DNA of 64,000 nucleotides from Adenophora triphylla var. japonica (Eukaryota; Streptophyta; Magnoliopsida; Asterales; Campanulaceae). Where the stretch lies: contig JAFEMH010003616.1 in the NCBI GenBank assembly GCA_022495995.1, forward strand, positions 186,001 through 250,000, read 5' to 3'. Positions 37,181 to 47,899 of the stretch are shown here, in pieces. The position numbers and the translations under genes were made by a program. A model generated the notes under the pieces. The model was not told the DNA's origin, made no database searches, and was given only the letters and a program-made list of their open reading frames with translations. Each line of letters begins with the position of its first letter. Position 1 is the stretch's first letter.

Positions 37181-37410
37181 ATTTTTTTTTTTCAAAACTG
37201 AATTTCCCAAAATTATATTTCCATAAATAGGGGGCGATCGCGCTTATGAATGGAGCGATCGCTCCTATTGTACTCTGGCGTTACCAATTCCGGATTCATT
37301 TTTTTTTTCAAAGCTGATTAAATGAGCAAATTAATATTTTCTGGAGGCGATCGCGCTTATGCATGGGGGCGATCGCTCCTAGTGTTATCCGGAATTGGTA
37401 ATTCCGTAAG
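37127..37410. promoter_or_regulatory. Palindromic module 1, upstream of the transposase remnant
   Basis: Contains TCCGGAATT...AATTCCGGA palindromes (about 37127-37180, 37388-37405) and GCGATCGC sites in GGCGATCGCGCTT and GAGCGATCGCTCC contexts (about 37232, 37257, 37345, 37368). Similar modules occur at 39490-39710 and 42600-42960. Confidence 0.6.
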
Positions 37411-37429
37411 TGGACTATTGAGTGTTTGG

Positions 37430-37975
37430 TGAAAGATTTTCCGTGTGAATGTGAGTTTGAAGAATGCCGGGTATTGGGAAATTACCAAATACAAGGGTCC
37501 TCATTCTTGCTTGGCAACTGAAATTAGACAAATTCATCGAAACATGGATGCTTAGTTCATAGGGCAGGAAGTTTTGGAACTGGTTAAGGCTGATCCCGAG
37601 TTGAAGATTGTACTAGTGAAGGCGGAAATAAAAAAAGCCTATGGGAAGGAAGTTTCATATAGAAAGGCATGGTGTGGCAAACAAAAAGCTATTGCAGAGG
37701 CATATGGAGACAGGGAAGAATCTTACATAAGACTGCCACGTTTGTTAGCAGCCATCCAAAAGTGGAACCCTAGAACCATTGTGGAGTATTCTGATCCTCC
37801 TCCTCCCGGTGCTTTAGATATGTTTGATCGTGTGTTCTGGGCATTTGGCACTTGTGTGGAAGCATTCTCTCATTGTCGTCCTGTTATTTCTATTGATGGC
37901 ACATTCCTGCATGTCTTTGGGACGCACCCTTACTTAAAACCAAGTTTGCATGCCAACAAAGGCATGACGAATTAA
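37430..37975 (+). pseudogene. Truncated MuDR-type MULE transposase
   Basis: A frame reading GYWEITKYKGPHSC (from about 37468), then an in-frame TAG at 37553-37555, then LVKADPELKIVLVKAEIKK, YRKAWCGKQKAIAEAYGD and PVISIDGTFLHVFG. This is the N-terminal DNA-binding and early transposase region of plant MuDR-like proteins, up to the first catalytic Asp (in SIDGTF). The homology then ends and a stop follows at 37973, so the rest of the DDE core is deleted. It cannot mobilise the element by itself. Confidence 0.85.
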
Positions 37976-38088
37976 AATACAAACCAAAGATAAAATATTG
38001 TTTATGAGGATCCCCCTCATCAAATTAAACCACAAACCAAAGCTGAAATTAACAAAGAGTTTTAAAATTCAACAAAAAGCAGTAATCT

Positions 38089-39236
38089 TCAATACTGTCC
38101 ACCATAGCCCGACCCATCTCCCGGCGGTGGTGGCATCCGACCTAGGATATTCTGGAGCAACCGAGTCTGCTCCTCCAGCTGATGATCATGTTGTGCCCTC
38201 CAATCCTGGGCTGCCTCAATCTCCGCATCCACGCGGACGGATAGATGTCCAAAATCTCCCCTCAGATCGCTAAGCTGACTCTCCACGGAGCCAATCTGCT
38301 GTGACGGATAATAAGCAGCCTCGGCCGGGTCTGCTCGCCATTCATCCTCTTCCTCCTCATTATCATCATCATCATCTTCAGCCTGAGGTCCCTTAGATGA
38401 CCCCTCACCCCTCTTTTCATTCTGACATTTTGTGGTGAGGGTAAAAAGGTTAATCTTAGGACCTGTTCTAATGTCCTTGTTCACTAACCTGACGTTCAAT
38501 CCCCTTTTTGTTATCAGGGATGCGTTCAACAATGGAAAATTGTAGTTGGTATTGGCCATACCCTTTACCGTGTTCCATATCTCATTACTGATTATTTTCC
38601 CAAAGTCAATTGTTTTTCCTTGAACTATCATGTGCATCAGAAATGCACATCTCCAATTCACCTCATTAAAATGAGAGGAGGGGAGGATCCTCGCACAAAT
38701 AAATCTATGAATATACTTCATCCAATTGTCCATATTTCGAGCCTTTACAATTACACCCTTCTTCACATCCCTAGGGTCAATTACCCCGAAAGTCGGAGCT
38801 AGCAAATGCAAATTTTCCTTAACATTTTTTCCTATCCTCTCCATCTCTTTGGTATACTCACACCCATCCTCCTCAATGTCGGAGGCTAACCCGTAATGTT
38901 GATTAATCACATCCCTATCATATTTTACCTCCACTCCCCGCACAAATGACTTTCCCGTATCCCCAGTTGAAAAACATTAGCATAAAATTCTTTTACTAAA
39001 AGTCCGGTTCCATAGTTTAGGGGCTTACTCCCCAACTTTCCCCATTTGTATTGGGTAACAAATTCATCTAAATACAAGCCATTAAAATCAAATTCCCTCT
39101 CCGGGTTGAATGACTTGATTTCGTATAGCTCAAAGAAATGTTGAGCTTCATTCCCAACAAATTTGGAAGCATCAAACGGGGGACCGACGGGAGGGGTTGT
39201 AGTGTTGGTGGGAGTGGTTCGTGCTCTTTTAGGCAT
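38089..39236 (-). pseudogene. Plant-transposon protein with one frame break
   Basis: The first segment, 38925-39236 (MPKRARTTPTNTT..., ASKFVGNEAQHFFELYEIK, VKEFYANVF), continues in another frame at 38089-38943 (RGVEVKYDRDVINQHYGL, WRCAFLMHMIVQGKTIDFG, NFPLLNASLITKRG, then an acidic run DDDDDNEEEEDEW and a coiled-coil-like C terminus with LLQNILGRMPPPP). The break near 38965 lies beside a CTGGGG string and needs a one-base change. The layout matches the 'putative plant transposon protein' domain family often found in dicot transposons; its function is unknown. Total length would be about 380 residues. Confidence 0.65.
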
Positions 39237-39489
39237 TATAAATCACAACTTCTAACCTTGAATCGCCGGAATCTTTGATTTCAAAATCAAATGTGTGACC
39301 CTCTTCAAAATACACTTCTAACCTTGAATCTGTGCTTAAAAATGGATGATTTTTTGATTTTGGGGTTGAAGAAGATTGATTTTGGGGGTTGAAGTTTGAA
39401 ATTTTAGAGAGAGAGAGAAAAGGGGGCGGCTGGGTTTAGGGTTATTTGATTGGGAGAGGGAAGGTTGTTTGGGATATACCAGCGTTCTT
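39237..39489 (-). other. 5' region of the plant-transposon protein gene
   Basis: Contains a duplicated CTTCTAACCTTGAATC (39250 and 39317) and a purine-rich GAGAGAGAGAGAAAAGGGG tract (39407), which on the coding strand is a CT-rich leader. Confidence 0.45.
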
Positions 39490-39710
39490 GGGAAATACGC
39501 ATAGAGAGCGATCACCCGAGCTTAAGGGAGCGATCACGCCTTTTCTCTGGAAAAAGAGGGCGATCGCTCGTATTTTGGGGTGATCGCGCTACCTCTTTAT
39601 TATTTGTTTTTCCAAAAAAAAAATTTAATAACAGAATCCGGAATTATTAATACCGGATTACAGTGGGAGTGATCGCCCTATATAAGGGAGCGACCGCTCT
39701 CTTGTCCGTC
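39490..39710. promoter_or_regulatory. Palindromic module 2, upstream of the plant-transposon protein gene
   Basis: GAGCGATCACCCGAGC, GGGCGATCGCTCG, GTGATCGCGCT, GAGTGATCGCCC and GAGCGACCGCTCT words (39506-39710) with a decayed TCCGGAATTATTAATACCGGA palindrome near 39640. Same architecture as modules 1 and 3. Confidence 0.6.
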
Positions 39711-39967
39711 CCTCTTTTTTCAAATTCCAATCAGTTTTTTAACGTTTTTTGTTAGTTTTTTTTTAGAATTTTCTTCAGTTTTTTTAACGTTTCCAGTTAG
39801 TTTCTCAGAATTTCAGTTAGTTTTTTAGAATTTCCAGTCAGTTTTTAACGTTTTCCAGTTCGTTTTTCAGAAATTTCAGTTAGTTTTCAAATTGTAATCT
39901 TTATTAAAAAAAGACATATCACTGTATGATAGAAAATTGACCACATCCCGATCATGTAGGATACCCG
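39711..39967. other. T-rich spacer between cargo genes
   Basis: Repeats of a CAGTTAGTTTTTTAGAATTTC-like word about every 30 bp (39728-39885). It probably contains the 3' end of the PMD gene. Confidence 0.5.
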
Positions 39968-42166
39968 TCAAGGATAATTAGACGGGGTAAATTCATCAGG
40001 AGGATTGTGAATCCTACTCCCTCTCCTCGATATATGACGACCACCTGATCTAGATTGTTGAGATGAGGATGAGGATGATCCATCGGGACTTTCTGAAAAC
40101 TGCACACGAGGCAAATGGAAACTAGGCCTAAATCCCGGAATCCCGAATGCCTGCTCAGGAGTCTGAGTATAATTGCTAGAAGAAGGAATCTCAGGCGGTT
40201 GCGTGAAACCAAACTGATTCATCAATTCGGTAAAAGAATTACCCGGTCCTGTCTGAGTGAACTCTGTCTGAGTGAACTCAAACTGATGCATATCACTGTA
40301 TTGATCCCCCATCTCTGGCTCATCCTCCAGTTGGTATCCGCCACGCCTACGAACCCGATTCTGCCTCCGTGTCTCCTCTTCAGCAGTATGATCAACCGTT
40401 GGAGGGGGAGCTTGGTCTTGCAGTCGTTCCTGCTCACTAATAGCTGTCAGTGTGTTACGAACACATTGTTGAGTGTAATTCCGCATGTCTTCCAAGGATG
40501 TGGCATTCTAGTTGTATATGTACATCCCTTGGAGACTTTGAATCTGTTCAAAATAATGAACTAAAATTAATTAATACGGAAAAAATGGTATTTTTTTTTG
40601 TAAAATCATTGTATGTAATATATAACTTACCACACCTTCAAAACCAGTTGAACGTGGCCTGAACCCTAGTCCCTCCACATTGGACGAATTCTGGATGAGC
40701 GATCGAGTAATACTCCTATACCATCTCAAATAGGGGTGATGGTAACTCATATCCACTTCACCAAACTCTCCATCAACGACATTAAACTCCCGTTCATTCC
40801 ACTTTTCTATGTGCGGACCATGTTCTTGCATCCAGTTAACGCCTGACCGACCTCGCCGACTAATCCGATGCAGGTCCAAACTAGTGTCGCAGTCATCAGG
40901 CACACCTTGAACCATCCCAAATTGTCGCATTACGCGATCTGGAAAGTGCCATTCAACCCTCTCAAAGAAGATGAGGGGCACCTTCGCCCTCCATATAGCT
41001 TGGCCCTGAAGGCAGAAATTCGGAACATTCACACTGTTGTATGGCTGCCACACAACCTGATCCTTGTCTAAATATGACAACTGGTCTCGATAGCCTTCCA
41101 GGTTATGGACAGTCACAGAAGTATACGACAATGGACCCTTCCACCTACATATGAAACAATTGACATAAAAAATAATGAGTAAAAAAGTGATAAATTACAA
41201 AACAGATCATTTACAAAATGAAGTAATTGAAATATACCTGTAACCCACTGGTTGCAATCCATTAAGTGTTATTTCTCTATGTCTCCTAGGTTGTGTACAC
41301 AACAACCTCTCCCATGCCCAAAGCTATAAAAAAAAATTCATTACGTACAAAACAGATTAAGTCCACTAGCATAATGTAATCAAATATAATTGACATACCT
41401 GTACATTGGTCAAGAAGACACCACACCCTTTCGAATTGTGCTGAGATGCTACACACATCTCCATATACAAGAAGGCCAACGCTCCACTACCCCAAATGTA
41501 CTGACCAATATTATTTATTTCCCTAAGAAGTGCGAGGTACATCAACTTCACTAGGTTATCAGACGAGTCGGGCATAATGTATGACCCCAATAATAGGAAA
41601 ATGTAGGCTCGAGTATATGTCTCAATCATATACTCGGACGCATTATTGGGAAGCTGTTCAAAAAGAGGGAAGTGATCTAGAACCCATCTCATAGACACCA
41701 TTCCACCTCTTTTGATGTCTGCGGGTGAGGGTGCAACCCCAAATAACTCCTCAACAATCTCAACCCATGCCCCCGCACTCCTCCTAGTTTTTGAACTAGT
41801 CACCGCCATTCCGTCTACAGGAAGACCACACAACATGCCAATATCCTCTAAGGTGATGGTCATCTCCCCTACAGGTAAGTGAAAAGTGTGGGTCTCTGGA
41901 CGCCATCTCTCAATCAAAGCCTCGATCAAATGCCAATCATATTGTAAATGACGTAATAAATACACTCCATAAAATCCAGTATTCATAAGCTTAGCTTCTA
42001 TCCTCCAATCAACTCTAGCTGGAAGTTCTGTACCACGCCTAGGTCTTAAATTGGTTAACTGTTGTCCATCTCAAATATATTTAGATCTATGTGTATCCTG
42101 AGAAGTCAATACATGTGGATCGATTGGCCCAGGATCAATAAATGGTTGTTGTTCATGTTGATTCAT
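39968..42166 (-). pseudogene. Plant mobile domain (PMD) gene, four exons, two in-frame stops
   Basis: Exons on the minus strand are 41399-42166, 41238-41323, 40631-41144 and 39968-40543. All introns have GT/AG ends (donors at 41398, 41237, 40630; acceptors at 41324, 41145, 40544) and the phases join without a shift, giving 648 codons. Exon 1 has YLLRHLQYDWHLIEALIERW, FHLPVGEMTITLEDI and MLCGLPVDG, core motifs of the PMD (aminotransferase-like) family. The exon 1/2 junction gives LWAWERL, also typical, and the Gln/Ser-rich C terminus includes ATSLEDMRNYTQQC. TGA at 42071-42073 (codon 32) and TAG at 40508-40510 interrupt the frame. Host PMD proteins such as MAIN/MAIL1 act in nuclear gene silencing; the role in transposons is not settled. 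Starting at MNTGFYG (41986) would avoid the first stop, but not the second. Confidence 0.85.
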
Positions 42167-42599
42167 CTGAAATACAAAAATTTAATAGTAATTAAATTTA
42201 AATGGGACTTAAGGTTTAGCTACATTTAAGCTCAAATTTTAAATTTAACACTTAAAAATTAATAATTAAATAGAAAAATTGCAACAAGTTTGTCAAAGTA
42301 ATTTTAACAATCACTTTATTTTAAACCTAACTTAAGAAAATCGTAACTAGGTAAAAATTAACAATTCAAAACAAATAAAAAAAAAGAAATAAAACTAACC
42401 AAAACAAATAAAAAAAAAAAGAAATAAAACTAACCATTCTTAACTTTCTTTCTCTCACAACTCTTTCAACTTCTTCTCCTTCTCCTTCTCCTTAATTCTT
42501 TCTTTCTCTCTCTCACTGCACTAGTTATCCTTCTTCTTCCTTCACTTCCTTCAAAATGTTTGAATCTGAAAAATGAAAAAAGTGGGAATGATTTCAAAA
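42167..42599 (-). other. 5' region of the PMD gene
   Basis: AT-rich DNA with a 30-bp tandem repeat of an AACCAAAACAAATAAAAAAAA-like word (42360-42435) and a CT-rich stretch (42440-42540). TATTTCAG just before the ATG could be an acceptor, so an untranslated first exon is possible. Confidence 0.4.
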
Positions 42600-42960
42600 T
42601 TTGAATCAGAAAATGGCATCCCCGGATTTCAAATTAAAGCAATTCGGAATTTGCATTTTCGGATTTGAAGATACGCCACTAAGAGCGATCGCCCCATAAG
42701 CCAAGCGATCGCCCTCTTCTATTTTTCAGAAAATATTAATTTGCTTTATTACTTTTGTAAAAAAGAAAATGGAATCCGGAATTGTAAACACCGGAATACA
42801 TTAGGAGCGATCGCTCCATTCCTTAGCGCGATTGCTCCCTATTAACGGAAATATTATTTAGGGAAATTCAATTTTGGAAAACAAAAAAAAAAATTCAAAT
42901 CCGGAATTGTTAATTCCGGAATTCATAATCCGGAATTACCAATTCTGGATTTCAAGTGAA
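42600..42960. promoter_or_regulatory. Palindromic module 3, upstream of the PMD gene
   Basis: GAGCGATCGCCCC, AAGCGATCGCCC and GAGCGATCGCTCC words (42683-42815) with TCCGGAATTGTTAATTCCGGA (about 42900) and related palindromes that reach into the right inverted repeat. Confidence 0.6.
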
Positions 42961-43044
42961 AAGTGCTAGTTTGGTACTTAAGTTTTTGAAAATGTTATTT
43001 TGATATATAGGTTTTTAAAAAGCTAGATTTTAAAAAAAAAATTC
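42897..43044 (-). repeat. MULE right terminal inverted repeat
   Basis: Complement begins GAATTTTTTTTTTAAAATCT and follows the left repeat, with scattered substitutions. Confidence 0.9.
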
Positions 43045-43053
43045 GTACGAAGC
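43045..43053 (+). other. Target-site duplication GTACGAAGC, right of the MULE
   Basis: Exact repeat of 37025-37033. Confidence 0.9.
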
Positions 43054-43455
43054 CGTGTGCAAGTACCAAGCCCCTCTTTAAAATTACTTCAGTAGCAGTA
43101 TAAATAAATTTAATGAACACTTTAACTATCATTTTAACTTAACAATATCCATAAATGGAGCTTTATCATGCATATATTTTTTTATTGAACCAAAAAGGAG
43201 CTTTATCTTAATAAGTTATTAAAGAGAAGGGTTATCATGAACAAGGACTAAAGCCGACTTTAATGATATTATAAAGATCATAGATAAATGAGCGACCAGA
43301 TTTTAAGCTAAATTAAAGAGAGGTATGTGATCATCAAATACGTATTAAAGAAAGCTTAGACTTGAATGTTATTATTAAGATCATAAATAAAAGACGAACG
43401 AGGTTATTAAATTTAATATATGTTAAAAGGTCCTGTGATCATCCAATAAAGCTTA
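43054..43455. repeat. Array unit 11, right part
   Basis: Continues the unit after the MULE and stops at AATAAAGCTTA, about ten bases before the Helitron-like segment would begin. A short partial copy of an earlier motif (ACTTGAAT...ATTAAG.TCATAAAT) follows. Confidence 0.9.
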
Positions 43456-43486
43456 TACTTGAATCTAATTATTAAGTTCATAAATA

Positions 43487-43768
43487 CTCCTTCGCCCAGA
43501 TTAATTGAGACTTATTTTCTTTTTGGTCCGTCCGAGCTCAATTGAGATTGCCCAAAATGGAAGGAAATCTTTACTATTTTCCCCGCTCATTCTCTCTCCT
43601 ATTTTACTTTTACACTCACAACTCCAATCAAATTACTATTCCTTCCACTCATTCTCTCTCCTATTTAATTTTTCATATTCACAACATTTTCTTCCACTTT
43701 TTCTCTCTTAATTTTCCTTAATCTGTGTACCCAAAAATTTGTTATCAATTGGGCTGGGACGGAGGGAG
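43487..43768. mobile_element. Stowaway-like MITE
   Basis: Left end CTCCTTCGCCCAGATTAATTG, right end CAATTGGGCTGGGACGGAGGGAG, TA on both sides; 282 bp with CTCATTCTCTCTCCTA interior as in the array MITE. A different subfamily from the array copies. Confidence 0.8.
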
Positions 43769-43878
43769 TAAATGACTACCGAGAGTTTCATTCTATTTCA
43801 AGCAATTTTAAATAAATGACTAAAAGAGTATAAAATTTTTTAACTGCTCTTATCAAATAATTCCAATAGTCATGATTC

Positions 43879-44345
43879 CAAGACTATTCTTTTGTTATTC
43901 TTATTGAAAAAGACACTCCTTTAATAGAAAAAAAAACACTGCTAACAACACGATTGATCATGTACATTAACTATTGCAAAAAAAAAAATGCTAGATAAAT
44001 ACCCTTTTTAGTCCTTAAATTATTTAAGTTTTTACCTTTACGTTATTAAATAAATATTTTTTTCCATTTCATCGTTGACCTTTATTACTTTTGATTATAT
44101 CATCCTTCTGTTGTTAAGGTGTCGTTAAATGGGGGATAAAGACTATTTTGTTATTCTTGTTGAAAAAGACACTGCTTTAAAGAGGAAAAAAAAAAAAACA
44201 CTGCTGACAACACGATTGATCCTATACATTAACTATTGCTAAAAAATGCGAGATAAGTACCTTTTTATTAGTCTTTAAACTATTTAAGTTTTTACGTTTA
44301 CGTCATTAAATAAATAATTTTTTCCATTTCATCCTTGACCTTTAA
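43879..44345. repeat. Tandem duplication, period about 259 bp
   Basis: AAGACTATT.TTTGTTATTCTT.TTGAAAAAGACACT...CTTTAA...AACACTGCT.ACAACACGATTGATC occurs at 43879 and again at 44138, with about 15 percent divergence by eye. Confidence 0.7.
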
Positions 44346-44369
44346 TTATGAAATCATCACGCTTTATCC

Positions 44370-45400
44370 TCGGCACAAACAGACGTTAGAAAAACTATCT
44401 GAATTGGCCTTGTACATGTCACGTGATGAATAATAATGTTATTTCAATGTGTCAAATATATGTTAAACCTCTCAAGGTATCCCATCATTAACACTTTACA
44501 CCCTTGCTTAAAAAAAATTCCTATTTTTAATATATAATTAAATTATTAAATAAAAATAGTAATACATTAATAATTATCTACAATACTTTTTTTCATTTTC
44601 ATTAAAAGATACTATTAACAAAATTCCAAACACAACAATACAATTATTATTTCATAATAAGTTTTATTGATATATTAATAATAAAAAAATTAATGTCACA
44701 TATATATCATACTTATCTTTTAACTTTTCATTTTAACTCTTATTTTTTCTTCAACTTATCATTCTATTTGAAGATTGTTATTTTTTACTTATCATATTAT
44801 GGGTTTTTTTACTTCTTATATATTGCATTTATTTGGTATAACCGTGTCTAAGTTACATTTTATACTTTTTTCTATTTATAATTTTAGTATTCTTTAATTT
44901 TTTGTTATTGAAAACTATAGGATTTATAATAATAAATAGTGTGTTACTTTATCATTTAATACTTTAGACATAAATAATAAGAATTAATATTAAAATAAAT
45001 GGTAAATAAAAGAATAATTAAAAGTTAAAAGATAATGGTGCTATATAGAATTGACATTAATTATTTTAATTTTTATTATGATAATAAATCAATAAAACTA
45101 AAAATGAAAAAATAATTGTGTTTTTGTGTTTGAAATTTTATTTAGTTTGTTTCATGAAAATAAAAATAATTATAGTAGATAATAATTAATGTATCATTAT
45201 TTTTATTAATAATTTAATTTATGTATTAAAAATAAGGCAAATTTGAGCAAGGTTTAAAGTGAAATTTAGGGGATGCCTTTGAAGATTAAACATATTGAAC
45301 ACATTGAAATGACAAATGCGCATCAAGTGATATCGACATTACCAATTCTATTAATATTTCTAACATTCGTTGGTGTTAGGGGTAAAGTGGAACAATTTCG
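44370..45400. repeat. Long degenerate inverted repeat (foldback MITE candidate)
   Basis: The left arm from about 44385 (GACGTTAGAAAAACTAT...) matches the complement of the right arm ending near 45366. The fold is symmetric around about 44,878. Matching words include TTATTTCAATGTGT, ACATTAATAATTATCTAC and TATCTTTTAACTTTTCATTT with their complements. Arms are about 400 bp with many substitutions; the interior is AT-rich. The ends and target duplication are not resolved. Confidence 0.55.
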
Positions 45401-47899
45401 AAATTAAAGTAGACCACTTTTCTATTAGGGGTGTTTGTTGTAAAGGGAAATCGGGTGTATACTTGAAGGTGGTAACCGTATTTTGAGACAATAAAGTGCA
45501 AGGAGATAAAAGGAAATTTCTTCAACCCTCAAAATTTTCAAAACATACACATTACCTCGACTAATATACAAATATAAATAGAGCAGTAATGCATGCATGG
45601 AATATTGACCTTTTTGTATTTTTAAGAAAAACTATACCTACCTATAATAAATTTAAATAACAAGTCCATGTATATGACCCTCATCTAAAAGAATCTGTCT
45701 CCGTAACAAGAAAATAAATCCTATGAAAAGATAAAAACAAACATGAAATGAAGCCGGAGTACAATTTCCTGCATATCTAATTAGCTATACAAGAAGTAAA
45801 AGTATACTACTCGGCAATCAATTACAGTCACTGATTAAGAGAGCAGAGTAAAGCTTTGCTCCTCCAAAGTTGGCTGGAAGAATGCCTTTGTTGTTGACGA
45901 TATGTTTGTGTCATAGATAACGAACAAAAAAAGAGGATTTGGGTCGTGGAGCACAGGCAAAACCCCATGCTTCTCTACAGTAGAAAATAAGCTTTTCCAC
46001 ATTATAGCTAGAGGATCAGAGCCAACCAAGGAAGAAGAGGGAGTAATGGAGTAATAAGTAAACCTCATTAAGGTTAGTGGAAATGAAAATAGGTTGTTAA
46101 AATGTTTGAATAGTCAAACGGGACTACCATTATGGGAGGGAGGGAGTAAGATATAGCGCCTTGTTATATCGAGAAGAATAGCACCTGTTAGAAGGTTAAT
46201 ATCCAGATTCTCTCCTAGGCCTATAACATTACATCACTTGGATGATTGAGTCCAAATCTACAATTCCTTTGACCAAATTTCTTGGCTATCTATATACTGA
46301 TCAGTTTTGTTCCATCCATGGTAAACAATTATACAGTATATGTTTTGAAGAAAATGACAAAGATGTCAAAGAAGAACGTAATCAGAACATGAGATCTTTA
46401 GTGAGTCACACATACCTAATTCAAGCAGCAACACATGCACTGCATCTCTTCATGGTCGCAGTTTGCCTCCAGGCCCCAAAGCAAAGGTGGGTCCACTAGA
46501 TCCTTAAAACTTCCACCATTTGATGTGTGCATCAATAAACGCCAAGCCTGCTGCATGTGCAGGAACCGAGAAACAAACAAATGTCTACACAAGTAACTGC
46601 TTGCAGAAGTATTTCTTGCAATTAACAATTGCATTCTAAGTATTTTAAGGGCTTAAAGAATGAGGTGCTAGAAGAGATATCATTTCTAATGGACTTTCAA
46701 GGTGACATGAAATGGGGGGGGGGGTATTACTGCCTTCATTCCTCTTAAACTGGCAATGCATGCAAAAAAAAAAACATATTCTAAACATCAAAGTAAACTC
46801 TGAGTTTTAGACTCTCGAACTTCATGCAGTAATATTGTACAGGTTATAAGAAAGTTCTTATGTTTTGACTATGGTTTTCCTGTGCTCTAGAACAGAAAGA
46901 AAAGGATCGCTAACATGTTACTTGTGCAGTTTAACCAGTTCTACATCTTTTAGAAATTGACAATTTTCAGCTAGCTGAGAAATAGCTACTGCCAAATATT
47001 AAGCAAGCTTGTAATGGACTCCCGACCAAAGGCAAATAAATAATTGGCTGATTCCATGGATGGTTGACAGTTAGCAGGAAATGTATGGTTCTGCTACGTT
47101 ACACGACCTCGGTTGTTGGTTACATAAAGGTCACAAGATCCATCTTCATATGTCATTGAATACAAAATTGGCTCTTTATATAATCACTTTGTAGGAACGC
47201 CTAATTCTTCTACTCAATTAAACTCACCCCATGAGTTGATGGGCATTATCCAGATGATAACACAGTTGAAGGTGAGAGAACTGGAAAAATCATCCATCTG
47301 GAAAAATTGGCTCTTAATAGGAAGGGTTCCCTTTAAATTCTTATCTCAAAAGCCTGTCAAAAGGACAGGCTATAGCAAAAAAAATTGGTGAGCCATCCAA
47401 GGAAAATTCAACAAAGCTATTCACTTCAACCTACTTATGCTCGAAACCGCACTTAGCTACTGACTCTCAACGGGTCAAGAAAGTGATCCAAGTGCAGGAG
47501 CCAGGTTCATTTTGACTACACTTGAAGGAGCCGAGATTGAAGGTCAAGAATAAAAATGAAGAAGGAAATGAATACCTTGTTAAAATTTGAACATTAGAAA
47601 CTGTACCACAAAGTACAAGATGGAAAGTTTCCGCCATAGACATGATACTGAGCGAAACTATCATGTGAATGTGAACAACCATCAAGTAAGGCTAAGCCAC
47701 ACGCAACGCAATTCCAAACAATTTAAAGTTACTGTCTGACAAACCAAGTCGATGCATGCAGAAACAAAAGCAAATAGCAATGTTAGATCAGAACATTTTT
47801 AGTGAAACTTACATTAAAAACTTGTTAATAATAAAAGTAATTTGATTCCAAACTGTTACTGATTTTATTCATTGTAATAATTTGAAGTAAATATCAAAA
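45401..47899. other. Moderate-complexity DNA; possible decayed gene on the minus strand
   Basis: This is the least repeat-like stretch outside the MLP locus. Minus-strand frames at 45835-46068 (77 codons), 46416-46634 (72 codons) and 47467-47685 (72 codons), and splice-like GTATGTG/GTGAGTT strings after some of them (near 46420 and 47230), suggest a gene remnant or a non-coding transcript. I recognise no protein family and cannot build a joined frame. A GGAGGGAGGGAGTAAG string at 46135 looks like the end of a decayed Stowaway MITE. Poly-G at about 46713. Confidence 0.25.

Larger units (their letters stand above)
37034..43044. mobile_element. Mutator-like element (MULE) carrying a PMD gene, 6.01 kb
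   Basis: Terminal inverted repeats of about 147 bp (37034-37180 and 42897-43044, about 85 percent alike by eye), an exact 9-bp target duplication and clean interruption of array unit 11 define the element. It carries a truncated MuDR-type transposase (plus strand), a plant-transposon protein gene and a PMD gene (both minus strand). None of the three is intact as written. MULEs with PMD genes are known in plants, so the combination is expected; the order and shared control modules are worth noting. Confidence 0.93.
19011..43455. repeat. Tandem array, 11 units of about 1.745 kb, split by a MULE
   Basis: Head-to-tail copies begin (CACGCTAACG) at 19021, 20478, 22228, 23977, 25725, 27467, 29211, 30950, 32693, 34442 and 36191. 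Spacings are 1739-1750 bp except the first (1457 bp), which lacks a MITE. Units 2-10 are almost identical; the outer edges (start of unit 1, end of unit 11) are more diverged. Each unit consists of body DNA, a Stowaway-like MITE (units 2-11), a tRNA-related SINE-like module, more body, and a Helitron-like palindromic segment of about 468 bp. The array starts just after, and ends just before, that last segment. Repeated open frames (72 codons minus; 132 or 62 codons plus) are properties of the repeat and not genes. Confidence 0.95.

Noticed and set aside
19011..43455. CRISPR-like array
   Set aside because: The units are 1.7 kb tandem copies with transposon content in a plant genome, not short repeats with unique spacers.
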